NCBI RefSeq assembly: GCF_023502395.1 | Contig: NZ_JAMFMB010000013.1 | Coordinates: 1 to 64,000, forward strand | Source of the DNA: Ruegeria spongiae | Lineage (GTDB): Bacteria; Pseudomonadota; Alphaproteobacteria; Rhodobacterales; Rhodobacteraceae | DNA: 64,000 nt | Direction: 5' to 3' | In this document: piece after piece, positions 45,891-54,572 of the stretch | How the letters are laid out: every line of letters starts with the position of its first letter | Position numbering within the stretch: position 1 is the first letter of the stretch | Notes under the pieces: generated by a model | What the model was told of the DNA's origin: nothing | What the model saw: the letters and a program-made list of their open reading frames with translations, nothing else | Databases searched by the model: none | Position numbers and translations under genes: made by a program

Positions 45891-45965
45891 CTATTGGCGA
45901 TCAGGGTAGGGGCGATGGTCCATCTCAGCCATCATCTTTTCCCGGAACACTTCGGCTGGCGTCTT
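45891..45965 (-). mobile_element. Remnant of an IS30-type transposase C-terminus
   Basis: 25 codons on the minus strand reading KTPAEVFREKMMAEM and on to a stop. This matches the usual end of IS30-family transposases (RKTLGWKTPAEVF). Nothing upstream in frame continues the match, so only the tail remains. It lies in the 296-base gap between the metallophosphoesterase and the VOC gene. Confidence 0.5.
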
Positions 45966-46018
45966 CTATAGTTGGCAAAAGCGCGGGCATGGTGAATTCA
46001 ACAGATATGCTGCTTTGC

Positions 46019-46555
46019 TTACTCTGAGGGCGCGGTCGGATTCCATAGGCGGCGGTCAGTGAATTGCTCATAGCCTTTGCCTTCCGGATAGCTGACCAGT
46101 TCCAGTTGCATGCCCCATGGCGCAAGGAAGTAGACCCAGCTCTGTCCAGCAGAGGGTCCCGTATTGCGCGACACCGGGTCGCCCAGGATCTCGACCCCAT
46201 GCGACCGCAGCCAAGCTACCGCATCGTCGAAATCGTCGGTATAAAACGCCAGGTGATGCCCGCCGATATCGCTGTTCTTCAGCAGATCGGCGCGTTGATC
46301 AGGGGCGTCATATTCGAACACTTCAAAATTCGACCCATGGCCGCAGCGGAAGAACCGAAGCTTCTTCATCTCTGTTTGGTGATGAACATTCAGCTGGCGC
46401 GCCATCCAGTCACCTTCGACCTGGAACGGACCGATATCGTAGAATTGCTCGCACCCCAGAACATCAACAAAGAAGCGTGTCGCTTCCTCCAGATCGGGCA
46501 CGGTAAAGCCGATATGCTCGACCCCCCGCAGCCCGGGCATTCCTTTTTTTTCCAC
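46019..46555 (-). CDS. VOC-family metalloprotein (glyoxalase/dioxygenase fold)
   Basis: 178 residues. Metal ligands are visible as His in VEHIGFTVPD, His in GGHHLAFYTDD, and Glu near MQLELVSYPEG, the two-His-one-Glu pattern of the fold. The family includes glyoxalases, methylmalonyl-CoA epimerase and extradiol dioxygenases. It lies 10 bases after the fused E1 gene on the same strand, so it is probably the last gene of the transaminase-E1 operon and acts on the same intermediate. Confidence 0.8.
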   Translation of the reverse strand: MEKKGMPGLRGVEHIGFTVPDLEEATRFFVDVLGCEQFYDIGPFQVEGDWMARQLNVHHQTEMKKLRFFRCGHGSNFEVFEYDAPDQRADLLKNSDIGGHHLAFYTDDFDDAVAWLRSHGVEILGDPVSRNTGPSAGQSWVYFLAPWGMQLELVSYPEGKGYEQFTDRRLWNPTAPSE

Positions 46556-46565
46556 ATTGATCTCC

Positions 46566-48761
46566 TCACATCACAATCAGGTCGCCCCGGCCGGTATCGA
46601 TCATCATCTGACGCAGTTGCGCCTCAATCTCGGGTGCCATGGCAAAGGCCGCGCGTTCCAGCACTTTCGACACCGACGGCGAACTTTCCCCGCCATGCAC
46701 ACGCTGCACCGGCTGGTCGAGATAATCAAAATAGCGGCGCTGGATCTCGTCCGTCAGCATCGCACCATAAGAGACCGTCAGAGGGCCTTGTTCGACCACC
46801 ACAACATTGTTGGTTTTCTTGATGCTGTCGCCGATTGTCTCCCAGTCCAGGCCCGCCCGGTCGAGCGAGCGCAGGTCGATGATTTCGGCGTCCAGCCCCA
46901 GTGACGCCGCCGCCTGGCACGATTGCGTGACCATGGCCGAATAGGTCAGGATGGTCAGCGCGATACCCTCCTTCACGACTTTCGCCTTACCCAAAGGAAT
47001 AAAGTAGTCGTAATCCGTTTCCGGGCCCTGCATCTTGCGCGTGTAGAGATCGACATGTTCGATCACCAGAACCGGATCCTCGCACGTCAACGCCGCATTC
47101 ATCAGCCCGACATAGTCAAACGCGGTCGAAGGCGCGACAATGCGCCAGCCGGGCCATTGCGCAAACAGCCCCGCCGGGTCCATCGAATGCTGCGACCCAT
47201 AGCCAGCGCCGATAGCGATCTTGGTGCGAAACACCAGGGGCATTGCCGCATCGCCACCAAACATGAGCCGGGCCTTGCCAATCTGGTTGAACAGCTGATC
47301 CGCAGCTACCAGAGAAAAGTCGGGATACATCAGCTCCACCACCGGGCGATAGGTGCCAGACATGGCAACGCCCCCCGCCAATCCACTGAACCCGGCCTCT
47401 GCGATAGGCGTGGGAATGATCCGGTCGGGGTATTTCTCGGCCAGACCCTTGGTGACCCCATTGGTGCCGCCTTTCAGACGGTGAATGTCTTCTCCCATGC
47501 AGAAAATACGCGCATCATCCGCCATGCGCCGGTTCATCACCTCTGCTGCTGCCTCGACGTATCTCATCTCGGTCTGGGCGCCAGAGAAGGTCTCCTGCTC
47601 TTCGAACCGCTTGCCGTTGAGTTCGGACAATTGCCCGCGCAGGCCCGCATCGCGCTGCGCCGGGTCAGGCCAGTGGCTGTCGATTATGGTCCGCTTGTTG
47701 CCATCATCTATGGTCAAAGCGGATGCCGCCTGCTGCATGGCTACACGCGCTCTGGCCGCCAGTGCCGCGTCGCCATCGTCATCCAGCCAGCCCTGCTGTT
47801 TCAGGCCGTCCAGCATCACGATCAGCGGATCGCGTTCGCGCCATTTTATCTCGTCTTCCTTATTGCGGTAGCCGAAGGCGCTGGCGGACATGCCACCGCC
47901 GTGATGGAAGAACCGGTAAAGCACGGCTTCGATCACCGCTGGCCCCTTGCCCGAGCGCATGATTTCGAGCGCCCGCTCGGTTGTGGCCCGCACCGCGACC
48001 GGGTCCATTCCGTCCACCCGGAACGACGGGATGCCAAACGCCAACCCGCGCGAGGACACCCGGGTTTCGCGGGTCTCTTCCTCGACACTTGTCGACACCG
48101 CGAAGCCGTTGTTTTCTATGAAAAAGCACACCGGCAGGTCCCAGAGGGCCGCCAGATTCATCGCTTCGGGCACAGACCCGATATGGGCGGCCCCTTCACC
48201 GAAGTAGGAAAACACCGCCTCATCGGTTCCCGAGCGTTTCTTGGACCACGCCGCCCCGGTTGCAAAGGGCACACCGCCACCAACGATGGCGTTGGTGCCA
48301 AGCGCCCCGGCTTCGGCCCATCGCAGATGCATCGACCCGCCACGGCCTTTGCAATAGCCCTGCGCGAGCCCCATGATCTCTGCCAGTGATTTCTGTAGCA
48401 ATGTCAGGATGTCACCGGACAATTGGGTTGTAAGGGGGTCGGCGTGGCTGTGATCCAGATATGTCAGGGCTTTGGCAATGAACTGATGGTGACCACGATG
48501 CGAGCCGGTGACCTGATCCCCCGGCTTCAGGGGGGCGATCGACCCGATGGCGCCGCCCTCTTGGCCGATCGAGCTGTGCGCAGGCCCGTGGATCAGGCCC
48601 TGTCCATCCATCTCCAGCACCATTTCCTCAAAGGCGCGGACCAGATGCAGATGGTTGTGCATCTTCACTGCTTCATCTCTTCCGAGCTTTGCCCAATCGG
48701 CCTCGGTGACAAAGATGTCCTGCCATTCGGCCATGGGCTCAAGTTTCTGCGTTCTTGGCAT
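46566..48761 (-). CDS. Fused 2-oxoacid/acetoin dehydrogenase E1 alpha-beta, paralogue 1
   Basis: 731 residues. The alpha half (about 1-370) has the thiamine diphosphate motif YFGEGAAHIGS followed about 25 residues later by ENNGFAVST; GEGA instead of GDGA is normal in branched-chain E1 alpha. The beta half begins near MRYVEAAAEVMNRRM and has MGEDIHRLKGG, IAEAGFSGLAGGVAMSG and GSQHSMDPAGLFAQWPG. E1 enzymes decarboxylate or cleave an oxo substrate and load the acyl group onto lipoyl-E2. The fused form saves one gene. It follows the transaminase gene by only 2 bases. A paralogue lies at 60734-62944. Confidence 0.88.
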   Translation of the reverse strand: MPRTQKLEPMAEWQDIFVTEADWAKLGRDEAVKMHNHLHLVRAFEEMVLEMDGQGLIHGPAHSSIGQEGGAIGSIAPLKPGDQVTGSHRGHHQFIAKALTYLDHSHADPLTTQLSGDILTLLQKSLAEIMGLAQGYCKGRGGSMHLRWAEAGALGTNAIVGGGVPFATGAAWSKKRSGTDEAVFSYFGEGAAHIGSVPEAMNLAALWDLPVCFFIENNGFAVSTSVEEETRETRVSSRGLAFGIPSFRVDGMDPVAVRATTERALEIMRSGKGPAVIEAVLYRFFHHGGGMSASAFGYRNKEDEIKWRERDPLIVMLDGLKQQGWLDDDGDAALAARARVAMQQAASALTIDDGNKRTIIDSHWPDPAQRDAGLRGQLSELNGKRFEEQETFSGAQTEMRYVEAAAEVMNRRMADDARIFCMGEDIHRLKGGTNGVTKGLAEKYPDRIIPTPIAEAGFSGLAGGVAMSGTYRPVVELMYPDFSLVAADQLFNQIGKARLMFGGDAAMPLVFRTKIAIGAGYGSQHSMDPAGLFAQWPGWRIVAPSTAFDYVGLMNAALTCEDPVLVIEHVDLYTRKMQGPETDYDYFIPLGKAKVVKEGIALTILTYSAMVTQSCQAAASLGLDAEIIDLRSLDRAGLDWETIGDSIKKTNNVVVVEQGPLTVSYGAMLTDEIQRRYFDYLDQPVQRVHGGESSPSVSKVLERAAFAMAPEIEAQLRQMMIDTGRGDLIVM

Positions 48762-48763
48762 TT

Positions 48764-49708
48764 TCAGTTTTCCGGATCAGAAGAATAATTGACCGCTGTG
48801 GCGAAGTCCGGTGCCTCGTGCAGAGACCAGTAGAGATCCCTCACTGCGCGGGTCAGCTGCCCGGGCGAACCCGAGCCTACATCTTGCCCGTCGATCTGCG
48901 TCACGGGTATGATGCCACCCGCTGTGCTGGTCACGAACACTTCGTCAGCGGCGGACAACTCCTGGGGATCAATCGGGCGCACTTCCGTTTTCAACTGCAA
49001 TCGGCCCACCGCTTCAAGCACGGTCCGGCGGGTCATGCCCTCAAAGACATTGGTGTCGGGTGTCGCCAGCGTGTTGCCCTTTGCCACGAACAGGTTGAAA
49101 CCGGCCCCTTCCGTGAGCTTCCCGTCGGGTCCCGGATGCACCGCAATTGACGCCCCGCGTTCATAGGCCTCAAAAATGCCGGTGGTGAGGTCCAGCCAGT
49201 GAAAGTTCTTGATCCGGAGGTCGATGGCTTTGGACGAAATCCGTTCGTTTGACGCCACGATCATGTGAACACCGGTTTCCTGTTGCTCAGGCGTCGCGAT
49301 CCAGACAAAGGGCTGCGCAAATGAGGTGAACAGGTTCTTGCACTCCCTGGGATTGCGCGAGCCCTTTGGCGGAACGCCGCGGGTGCAGGTCATCTGGACA
49401 TAGGCATTGCGCAGCCCGCTCCGGACGACGCATTGGTGCAAGACATCCTTGACCTGCTCCGGGCTCTCGTCGATGCCCATCCCGAGTGCCCCCATCGACA
49501 CGAAGAAGCGGGTGACATAGTCGTCGAGGCGAAAGAAGCTGCCATTCCAGACATGGACAACGTCATAGGTCGCGTCGGATCGGACAAATCCCCGGTCCAG
49601 CATCGAAACGGTCGCGCGGTTCAGGGCCACAAACTCCCGACCGTCATAAGCGACACCCGTAGCTTCGGGGCTTTCAGGCGCAGACAATCGTGCTGCCGGC
49701 AACATCAT
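48764..49708 (-). CDS. Fold-type IV aminotransferase, (R)-amine transaminase-like, paralogue 2
   Basis: About 314 residues (GTG/ATG/ATG in a row at 49711-49703; I take the first ATG). It is about 70% identical by eye to the enzyme at 34739-35668, with the same Lys167 in RIKNFHWLDL and the same FVRSDATYDV, TCTRGVPP and TSTAGGI blocks. Its neighbour is a fused E1 gene, so its oxo product may feed the E1/E2 reaction. An AT-rich candidate operator lies 140-155 bases upstream, between it and the GntR gene. Confidence 0.8.
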   Translation of the reverse strand: MMLPAARLSAPESPEATGVAYDGREFVALNRATVSMLDRGFVRSDATYDVVHVWNGSFFRLDDYVTRFFVSMGALGMGIDESPEQVKDVLHQCVVRSGLRNAYVQMTCTRGVPPKGSRNPRECKNLFTSFAQPFVWIATPEQQETGVHMIVASNERISSKAIDLRIKNFHWLDLTTGIFEAYERGASIAVHPGPDGKLTEGAGFNLFVAKGNTLATPDTNVFEGMTRRTVLEAVGRLQLKTEVRPIDPQELSAADEVFVTSTAGGIIPVTQIDGQDVGSGSPGQLTRAVRDLYWSLHEAPDFATAVNYSSDPEN

Positions 49709-49845
49709 CACAGAACCCCTTCAATAATGGAAGATATTCGCAAAGCGATGCCTCGCCTGACGCTAACAATGATGCCCTGCTTCATGCGCGAACCTTTCTT
49801 CACCTACCGAATCGACTCTCTGGCGGAGATCCACATATCAACTCA

Positions 49846-49862
49846 TATATTACATCTTATAA
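49846..49862. promoter_or_regulatory. Candidate operator C, before the second transaminase-E1 operon
   Basis: On the minus strand it reads TTATAAGATGTAATATA, 16 of 17 identical to operator A, flanked by a CTCATA/TATGAG inverted repeat. It lies just after the end of the GntR gene and before the transaminase. Confidence 0.55.
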
Positions 49863-49924
49863 AATACCTATGAGCAAAACAAAAGACATCCCGCGCAGTC
49901 CCGCTGAAGCCCTTGCTTACAGGT

Positions 49925-50656
49925 TCAATGTGTGGATTCCTGAGCATCCAGCAACCGCAGAAGCTCGTCCCCACCGCGCATGAGGTCGGAAACTATGGCT
50001 TTTTCGGCATTCTTCCCATTTCGATCGGCGATGGCGTCAATGACGTTGTCATGCGCGTCATCCCCCCGATACGACTGGATCGCGTCCTGGAAATAGCGAC
50101 CAAGCATTGGCCCCATCATGACCCACAGCCGTTCGATATGTGAAACGAGAACGTCCTCACGCGACGCACGGTAGACCATGAAATGAAATTCAATGTTCTT
50201 CTGACGCGCCAAAAGACGGTCTTCCGGGAGATGCAGAGACCGATAGGCTTCCTGTATTTCCTTGATCCTTTGCAACTCATCCACTGTGGCCCTTTCCGCT
50301 GCCAGCTTCGCGGCCAACCCTTCGAGTGGCATCCGGACCAGCCTTACGGAGAGGTATCTTTCCTTGGTAAACGCGGGCACTTGCGCAAATCGACCGGACC
50401 GGTATTCCAACGCGCCCTCACTTACGAGGCGGAGACAGGCTTCGCGGACGGGGGTGATCGACGTTCCGATCTGGTCCGCTATTTCCTGAAGGATCAGCCT
50501 TTGCTCGGGTTCGAAGGAACCCGCAGCCAGCCCGTCACGAATAACCCGATATGTTCGCAGGGAAAGACTGCCCTTGGAAACCCTACCGAACGGCGCAGCA
50601 GCATCTTGCTCTGGAACGCCAAATACTGAAGATTGATCCAAATTGGTTTTTTGCAT
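49925..50656 (-). CDS. GntR-family (FCD-type) transcriptional regulator
   Basis: About 243 residues from the ATG at 50656 (the frame reaches 50713). An N-terminal winged helix has LSLRTYRVIRDGLAAGSFEP and ITPVREACLRLVSEGALE, followed by a helical FCD effector domain. FCD regulators typically bind carboxylates or amino acids and act as repressors. It sits upstream of the transaminase-E1 operon on the same strand and is the likely reader of the AT-rich 17-base motif found at four promoters. Confidence 0.87.
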   Translation of the reverse strand: MQKTNLDQSSVFGVPEQDAAAPFGRVSKGSLSLRTYRVIRDGLAAGSFEPEQRLILQEIADQIGTSITPVREACLRLVSEGALEYRSGRFAQVPAFTKERYLSVRLVRMPLEGLAAKLAAERATVDELQRIKEIQEAYRSLHLPEDRLLARQKNIEFHFMVYRASREDVLVSHIERLWVMMGPMLGRYFQDAIQSYRGDDAHDNVIDAIADRNGKNAEKAIVSDLMRGGDELLRLLDAQESTH

Positions 50657-50766
50657 TGAATGTCCGAACTGCTTGTCGTGATTGGGGCCGATGCCCGACA
50701 TAAACGAGAGCAATTTTCAGCACGCGTTCAGAATGGCAAAGGCAATCTACCCAATTGGAGTATAAT

Positions 50767-50783
50767 TCATAATTTGTAAATTA
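50767..50783. promoter_or_regulatory. Candidate operator D, at the GntR promoter
   Basis: TCATAATTTGTAAATTA matches operator A at 12 of 17 positions and lies about 110 bases before the GntR start, inside an AGTAT/ATACT inverted repeat. The weakest of the four sites. Confidence 0.35.
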
Positions 50784-51158
50784 CCATACTGACCTGTTCG
50801 GCTTTTACAGTAACAATCGTAAAGCGCGTGCCATCATCTCGTTTTGTTCGCGGCTCAGCGTGTCCCGTTGACAGGCCAGCACCCCGCTTCGTACCCCGAA
50901 GGACAGGGCGTTTGCCGTTGGGTTGTCCGACGTCGCAACCGCAATACCATCCTCCATCGACAACTTTAGCTGTTCCTGTATTGAGATTCAGTTGCTCAAG
51001 CGCGACTTTGTCGGACCGGCAAGGACAATGTCTTGAGCCGAAGTTTTGCGAGTTTTTGGCGCGACCGTAACATCGCTTTGCGGGGACGGCGGGCAGTGCA
51101 AGACTTAAAATTGTGGAAGTCGAAGTTTGCCCAACCGTCCCGTTGGGTTTTGCAATTC
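50784..51158. other. Gap between GntR and E2-like genes with a possible gene remnant
   Basis: A minus-strand frame of 61 codons (50805-50987) reads like real protein near its end (GIAVATSDNPTANALSFGVR and REQNEMMARAL), but has no start codon fit for a gene and I cannot name its family. It may be the tail of a lost gene. The rest shows nothing. Confidence 0.35.
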
Positions 51159-52475
51159 TTACCGTACCGAATGCCAAAGCTCGTCGAGAATGCGGAACGA
51201 CAGATCTGGGTGTTCGAGATGGGGCATATGTCCGCATCGGTCCAACGCGTGCAGCGCCGCATGGCCCGGGAGCGCTATGGTCGATGAAAAGGGCAGCACC
51301 TCATCCTGCCGGCCAAAGACAACGCGTATAGGGTGCCTGACATCCGCAAGATCCTGACGGATCGAGAAGCATTGAGTACCATCCGCAAAGAACGTCTCAC
51401 CGATCGCTTGCATCGACTGCGTAAGCGCCTGATTCTGGCGCTGTTCTTCGGTAACCCGCACGAAAGTCTCCGAGATCTTCGATGCATCATGAACCAGGGT
51501 TTCAAGCCAGGGCCGGAGGCTTGATGCGCTGCGCGCCTGCAGAATGCCTTGCGTGAAACTGGAATTGACCGTGGGTGTCAGGCCTGCAGGGGCAAAAAGG
51601 CACAAACCGCGAACACCAACTTGTCTGCGTGCGGCCATCCGGGCCGCCACTGCCGCGCCAAAGGAGTGCCCGGCCAGAACACAATCATCGACGCCATTGG
51701 CATAGAGCGTTTCTTCAACCATTGCGGCAATTGCATCCAGCGTGGGTGGGGACACGAGGGGCGATTTTCCGTGGCCGGGTAAATCCAGGGCGAGAACGGG
51801 CCAGCGTTGCCGGGTACCGGCCAGGAAACCGCGCCAATTTCCCAGATCCCCAGAGAAGCCGTGCAGAAGGACAACGGGACAGCCGTCGCCACGGTGCAGC
51901 CATCTTGCGTGCAACTCAGCCGCAGGGGTGGTGGGTTTCGCCTGCTCCACGATGCTCTGGGCCGGGGGGCTTGGCCTGATCGCTGGTGCCGTTTGTTTGG
52001 CAATCATTGACAACACATCAACCTTTTGCACCCGACCGCGTGGCCCGGTCCCCTGAACGCCGTCCAGGACCAGCCCCTCGATCGAGGCAAGCCTGCGGGC
52101 CAGCGGAGTTGGGTTCGGCCCACGGCGTGGCCGGGACAGTGCAGGCTTTTCAACGACGGGTTTTGGGGGCGCGGGTTCCTGAGCGGCGGTACCCGTGGAC
52201 ACGGCCATCTCGGGAGTTTTTGCCGACGCGGATACGTCGTCTTCGGCGAAGATCGCGGCGACCTTGTCACCCACTTCGACCTCTACGCCCTCGGGAACGA
52301 GTTCTCGAATAATGCCATTTGCGCTTGCCTCTATTTCGATCACGGCTTTGTCATTCTCGACTTCGAATATGATCTGCCCCTCGGACACCTCTTCGCCATC
52401 TGCAACCAGCCATCGTGAAATGCTGCCACTGGACACCTCCATGCTGGCCTTGGGATACGCTACATTTGTTGGCAT
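51159..52475 (-). CDS. Acetoin-type E2: lipoyl domain, E1/E3-binding domain, alpha/beta hydrolase
   Basis: 438 residues. The lipoyl domain (1-78) has Lys43 in ENDKAVIEIEA. Alanine/proline linkers lead to a peripheral subunit-binding domain (about 119-155, NPTPLARRLASIEGL and GTGPRGRVQKVDV). The C-terminal part (about 185-438) is an alpha/beta hydrolase, not a catalytic acyltransferase: nucleophile Ser271 in AGHSFGA, Asp391 in GRQDEVLP and His416 in CGHMPHLE, with no HxxxDG. This is the AcoC architecture of acetoin dehydrogenases. It should accept the acyl group made by one of the fused E1 proteins. It sits downstream of the IclR gene. Confidence 0.85.
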   Translation of the reverse strand: MPTNVAYPKASMEVSSGSISRWLVADGEEVSEGQIIFEVENDKAVIEIEASANGIIRELVPEGVEVEVGDKVAAIFAEDDVSASAKTPEMAVSTGTAAQEPAPPKPVVEKPALSRPRRGPNPTPLARRLASIEGLVLDGVQGTGPRGRVQKVDVLSMIAKQTAPAIRPSPPAQSIVEQAKPTTPAAELHARWLHRGDGCPVVLLHGFSGDLGNWRGFLAGTRQRWPVLALDLPGHGKSPLVSPPTLDAIAAMVEETLYANGVDDCVLAGHSFGAAVAARMAARRQVGVRGLCLFAPAGLTPTVNSSFTQGILQARSASSLRPWLETLVHDASKISETFVRVTEEQRQNQALTQSMQAIGETFFADGTQCFSIRQDLADVRHPIRVVFGRQDEVLPFSSTIALPGHAALHALDRCGHMPHLEHPDLSFRILDELWHSVR

Positions 52476-52538
52476 CGTCGTTCCTTACATCTTGATCATT
52501 CTATAGCTGTCGGGAAGGCGGTTCGGAGCGTCAGCCGA

Positions 52539-53351
52539 TCAGTCGTCTGACGCTCCGTTCAGACGCTTCCTGAGGTCGTGGACCAAATCGACCAGATCAG
52601 GGCCAATCTCGGAAAGGCATTTTTCCTGCGGGACGATGTCGACGATTCCACCGCAGGTCAGCGCAACCAACGGCGATCCGTCTGTCGGGCGAAAGGCGAC
52701 GCCAACCGCGTTGATATAGCTGTACCACTGCCCAAAAGAACTGACGAAACCATGGGACTTCACGCTGTCAACGCCCTGTAAGACAGCCTCCCGGATCGCG
52801 GCCTCCTGATCGGGGTCGGCGGATATCATCTGTTCTAGAACCTGCCCCCTTTGTTCCGGTTCCAGATCGGCCAGATAGGCCAAGCCCATGGAGGTCCGCC
52901 AGATCGGCAGCCGGGAGCCGACATATAGCTGCAGAGAGACCGGATTCATCGACCTGCTATTCGCAAGGTAGACCATGTCCGATCCATCCCGGGTCCCAAG
53001 TGCAACAGCGGCTCCGGTTTTATCTGCCATCTCCTGCATCAATGGAACCGCCATACGAACAACTGCACTGGACGACAAGGCGGAGTAGCCCAGGGAAACC
53101 GTCGCAGGTCCGATGGAATACCGACCAAGGGTTTCGTCGTAGTGGAGGTAGCCCAGAATAACCAACGTCTGTGTGAGCCTTGAGACAGTGGCCTTGGGTA
53201 GGCCGGTCCGGTCCAGCAGATCCTGATTCCCAAGAGTCTGATCGTCTGCGGTGAATACACGCAATATCTCCAGCCCGCGCTGCAACGATGTGGCGGTTTT
53301 TATCGGCTGATCGTCCCGAATATGGTCAACGGGGTTCGTTCTCTTGCGCAT
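52539..53351 (-). CDS. IclR-family transcriptional regulator
   Basis: About 270 residues from the ATG at 53351, which has AGGAGAG upstream; a longer frame begins with TTG at 53435. The winged helix contains LQRGLEILRVFTADDQTLGN and LPKATVSRLTQTLVILGYL. The C-terminal half is the IclR effector domain. It precedes the E2-like gene by 63 bases on the same strand and is divergent from the Dpp-type operon. A palindrome of the IclR type lies 69 bases before its start. Confidence 0.88.
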   Translation of the reverse strand: MRKRTNPVDHIRDDQPIKTATSLQRGLEILRVFTADDQTLGNQDLLDRTGLPKATVSRLTQTLVILGYLHYDETLGRYSIGPATVSLGYSALSSSAVVRMAVPLMQEMADKTGAAVALGTRDGSDMVYLANSRSMNPVSLQLYVGSRLPIWRTSMGLAYLADLEPEQRGQVLEQMISADPDQEAAIREAVLQGVDSVKSHGFVSSFGQWYSYINAVGVAFRPTDGSPLVALTCGGIVDIVPQEKCLSEIGPDLVDLVHDLRKRLNGASDD

Positions 53352-53419
53352 TCTTTGCTCTCCTATTCCAGCGTCACGAGGTCTGTCGGAGCCGGCGTCA
53401 GGCATGTGAGTCTCAAAAC

Positions 53420-53434
53420 TGGAATTAAATTTCA
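53420..53434. promoter_or_regulatory. IclR-type operator in the divergent promoter
   Basis: TGGAATTAAATTTCA differs at one base from the perfect palindrome at 60682-60696 and resembles the E. coli IclR site TGGAAAT-N-ATTTCCA. It sits between the IclR gene and the Dpp-type operon, so it could serve both directions. Confidence 0.6.
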
Positions 53435-53554
53435 ATAATGTTGACTTCGGGTTGGGTGTTTGTCAATAATCATCGCACCGTTTCATCCGGTCAAACTTCG
53501 ATCTTTGGTTCCATGCACCCTTGCGAAGGGGCCAAGCTAGAAAAAGGGCAGCCC

Positions 53555-54568
53555 TTGACGCGCTTTATTCTCAAACGGTTATTTGCCATGCCTTTTCTTG
53601 TACTTGGCATCGTGACGTTGGCGTTTTTGCTCACCACGGTAACAAAGGGCGACCCGCTCACCGCCATTTTGTCGGATCGGCAGCTTAACGACCCCGAAGC
53701 TGTCAAGGCGGCAATGGCGCGATGGGGCTTGGACCGGAGCTTGCCAGAGCGCTACTTCATCTATGTTCGCAATCTGCTGAGCGGCGATCTGGGCACATCA
53801 TTTGTGACGCGGCGACCTGTTCTAACGGATGTTCTCTTCAGGTTGCCGGCCACGCTTGAGCTGGTTGGTGCGGCAATGGTCATTGGCTCAACAATCGGAA
53901 TTTCGCTTGGCGTGCTGGCCGCCTATTTCAAGAATTCCTGGATCGACCACCTCGCGCGGCTGTTTGCGTTGGTCGGATCATCGGTTCCGGTTTTCTGGAT
54001 GGGGCTTGCGCTGCTCTATGTGCTCTCGGTGAAACTGGGGGTTGTTCCCGGTCCCGGGCGTCTTGATCCCCGAGCCAGCCTGCCGCCAACCGTCACCGGC
54101 TTCATGACAATCGATACGTTGCTTGCAGGTGAGTTCAAGCTGTTTGCAAACGCATTGTGGCATCTACTTTTGCCCGCGTTTGTGCTTGGCTGGGCGGTTT
54201 CCGGGACGATCTCAAGGCTGGTGCGGGCCAATATGCTGGAAGTGCTGGGGCGCGAGTTCATCCTGACGGCGCGCGCCAAGGGGGCAGGCGAGCTGCGCGT
54301 GGTCATCCGGCATGCGCTTCGCAACACGCTGGTGCCGACCCTGACGGTGATCAGCTATTCCTTTGCCTACCTGCTGACGGGCGCCGTTCTGACCGAGACC
54401 ATCTTTTCCTGGCCGGGTCTGGGATCTTATGCTGTGGGCGCCGCCCGCGCATTGGATTTTCCTGCCATCATCGGGGTGACGTTGGTGGGGGGTATCATAT
54501 TCCTTCTGACCAATCTGATCACCGATATTGCGTATGTCATCGCCAACCCGCGCGTTCGTCTGGGGTAA
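53555..54568 (+). CDS. Dpp/Opp-type ABC permease 1
   Basis: About 337 residues in the DppB family. It begins FILKRLFAMPFLVLGIVTLA and has the conserved C-terminal EAA loop AKGAGELRVVIRHALRNTLV and TIFSWPGLGSYAVGA. The frame is open from 53438; I choose the TTG at 53555, with AAAGGG upstream, as it gives the standard DppB N-terminus. An ATG at 53513 is the alternative. The first gene of an importer operon that lacks a binding protein at its head; a binding-protein gene occurs later at 62974. Confidence 0.87.
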   Translation: MTRFILKRLFAMPFLVLGIVTLAFLLTTVTKGDPLTAILSDRQLNDPEAVKAAMARWGLDRSLPERYFIYVRNLLSGDLGTSFVTRRPVLTDVLFRLPATLELVGAAMVIGSTIGISLGVLAAYFKNSWIDHLARLFALVGSSVPVFWMGLALLYVLSVKLGVVPGPGRLDPRASLPPTVTGFMTIDTLLAGEFKLFANALWHLLLPAFVLGWAVSGTISRLVRANMLEVLGREFILTARAKGAGELRVVIRHALRNTLVPTLTVISYSFAYLLTGAVLTETIFSWPGLGSYAVGAARALDFPAIIGVTLVGGIIFLLTNLITDIAYVIANPRVRLG

Positions 54569-54572
54569 CCAC

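Noticed and set aside
46923-48389. Plus-strand frame of about 488 codons opposite the first E1 gene
   Set aside because: Antisense shadow; the sense strand has complete thiamine-binding motifs.
46566-48761. Possible loss of the thiamine-site Asp (GEGA instead of GDGA)
   Set aside because: GEGA is normal in branched-chain E1 alpha subunits, so it does not signal an inactive enzyme.
50767-51237. Minus-strand frame of 156 codons in the GntR/E2 gap
   Set aside because: Overlaps the end of the E2-like gene, lacks family features and is rich in Arg, Cys and Gly as expected of non-coding GC-rich DNA; another frame there looks more protein-like.
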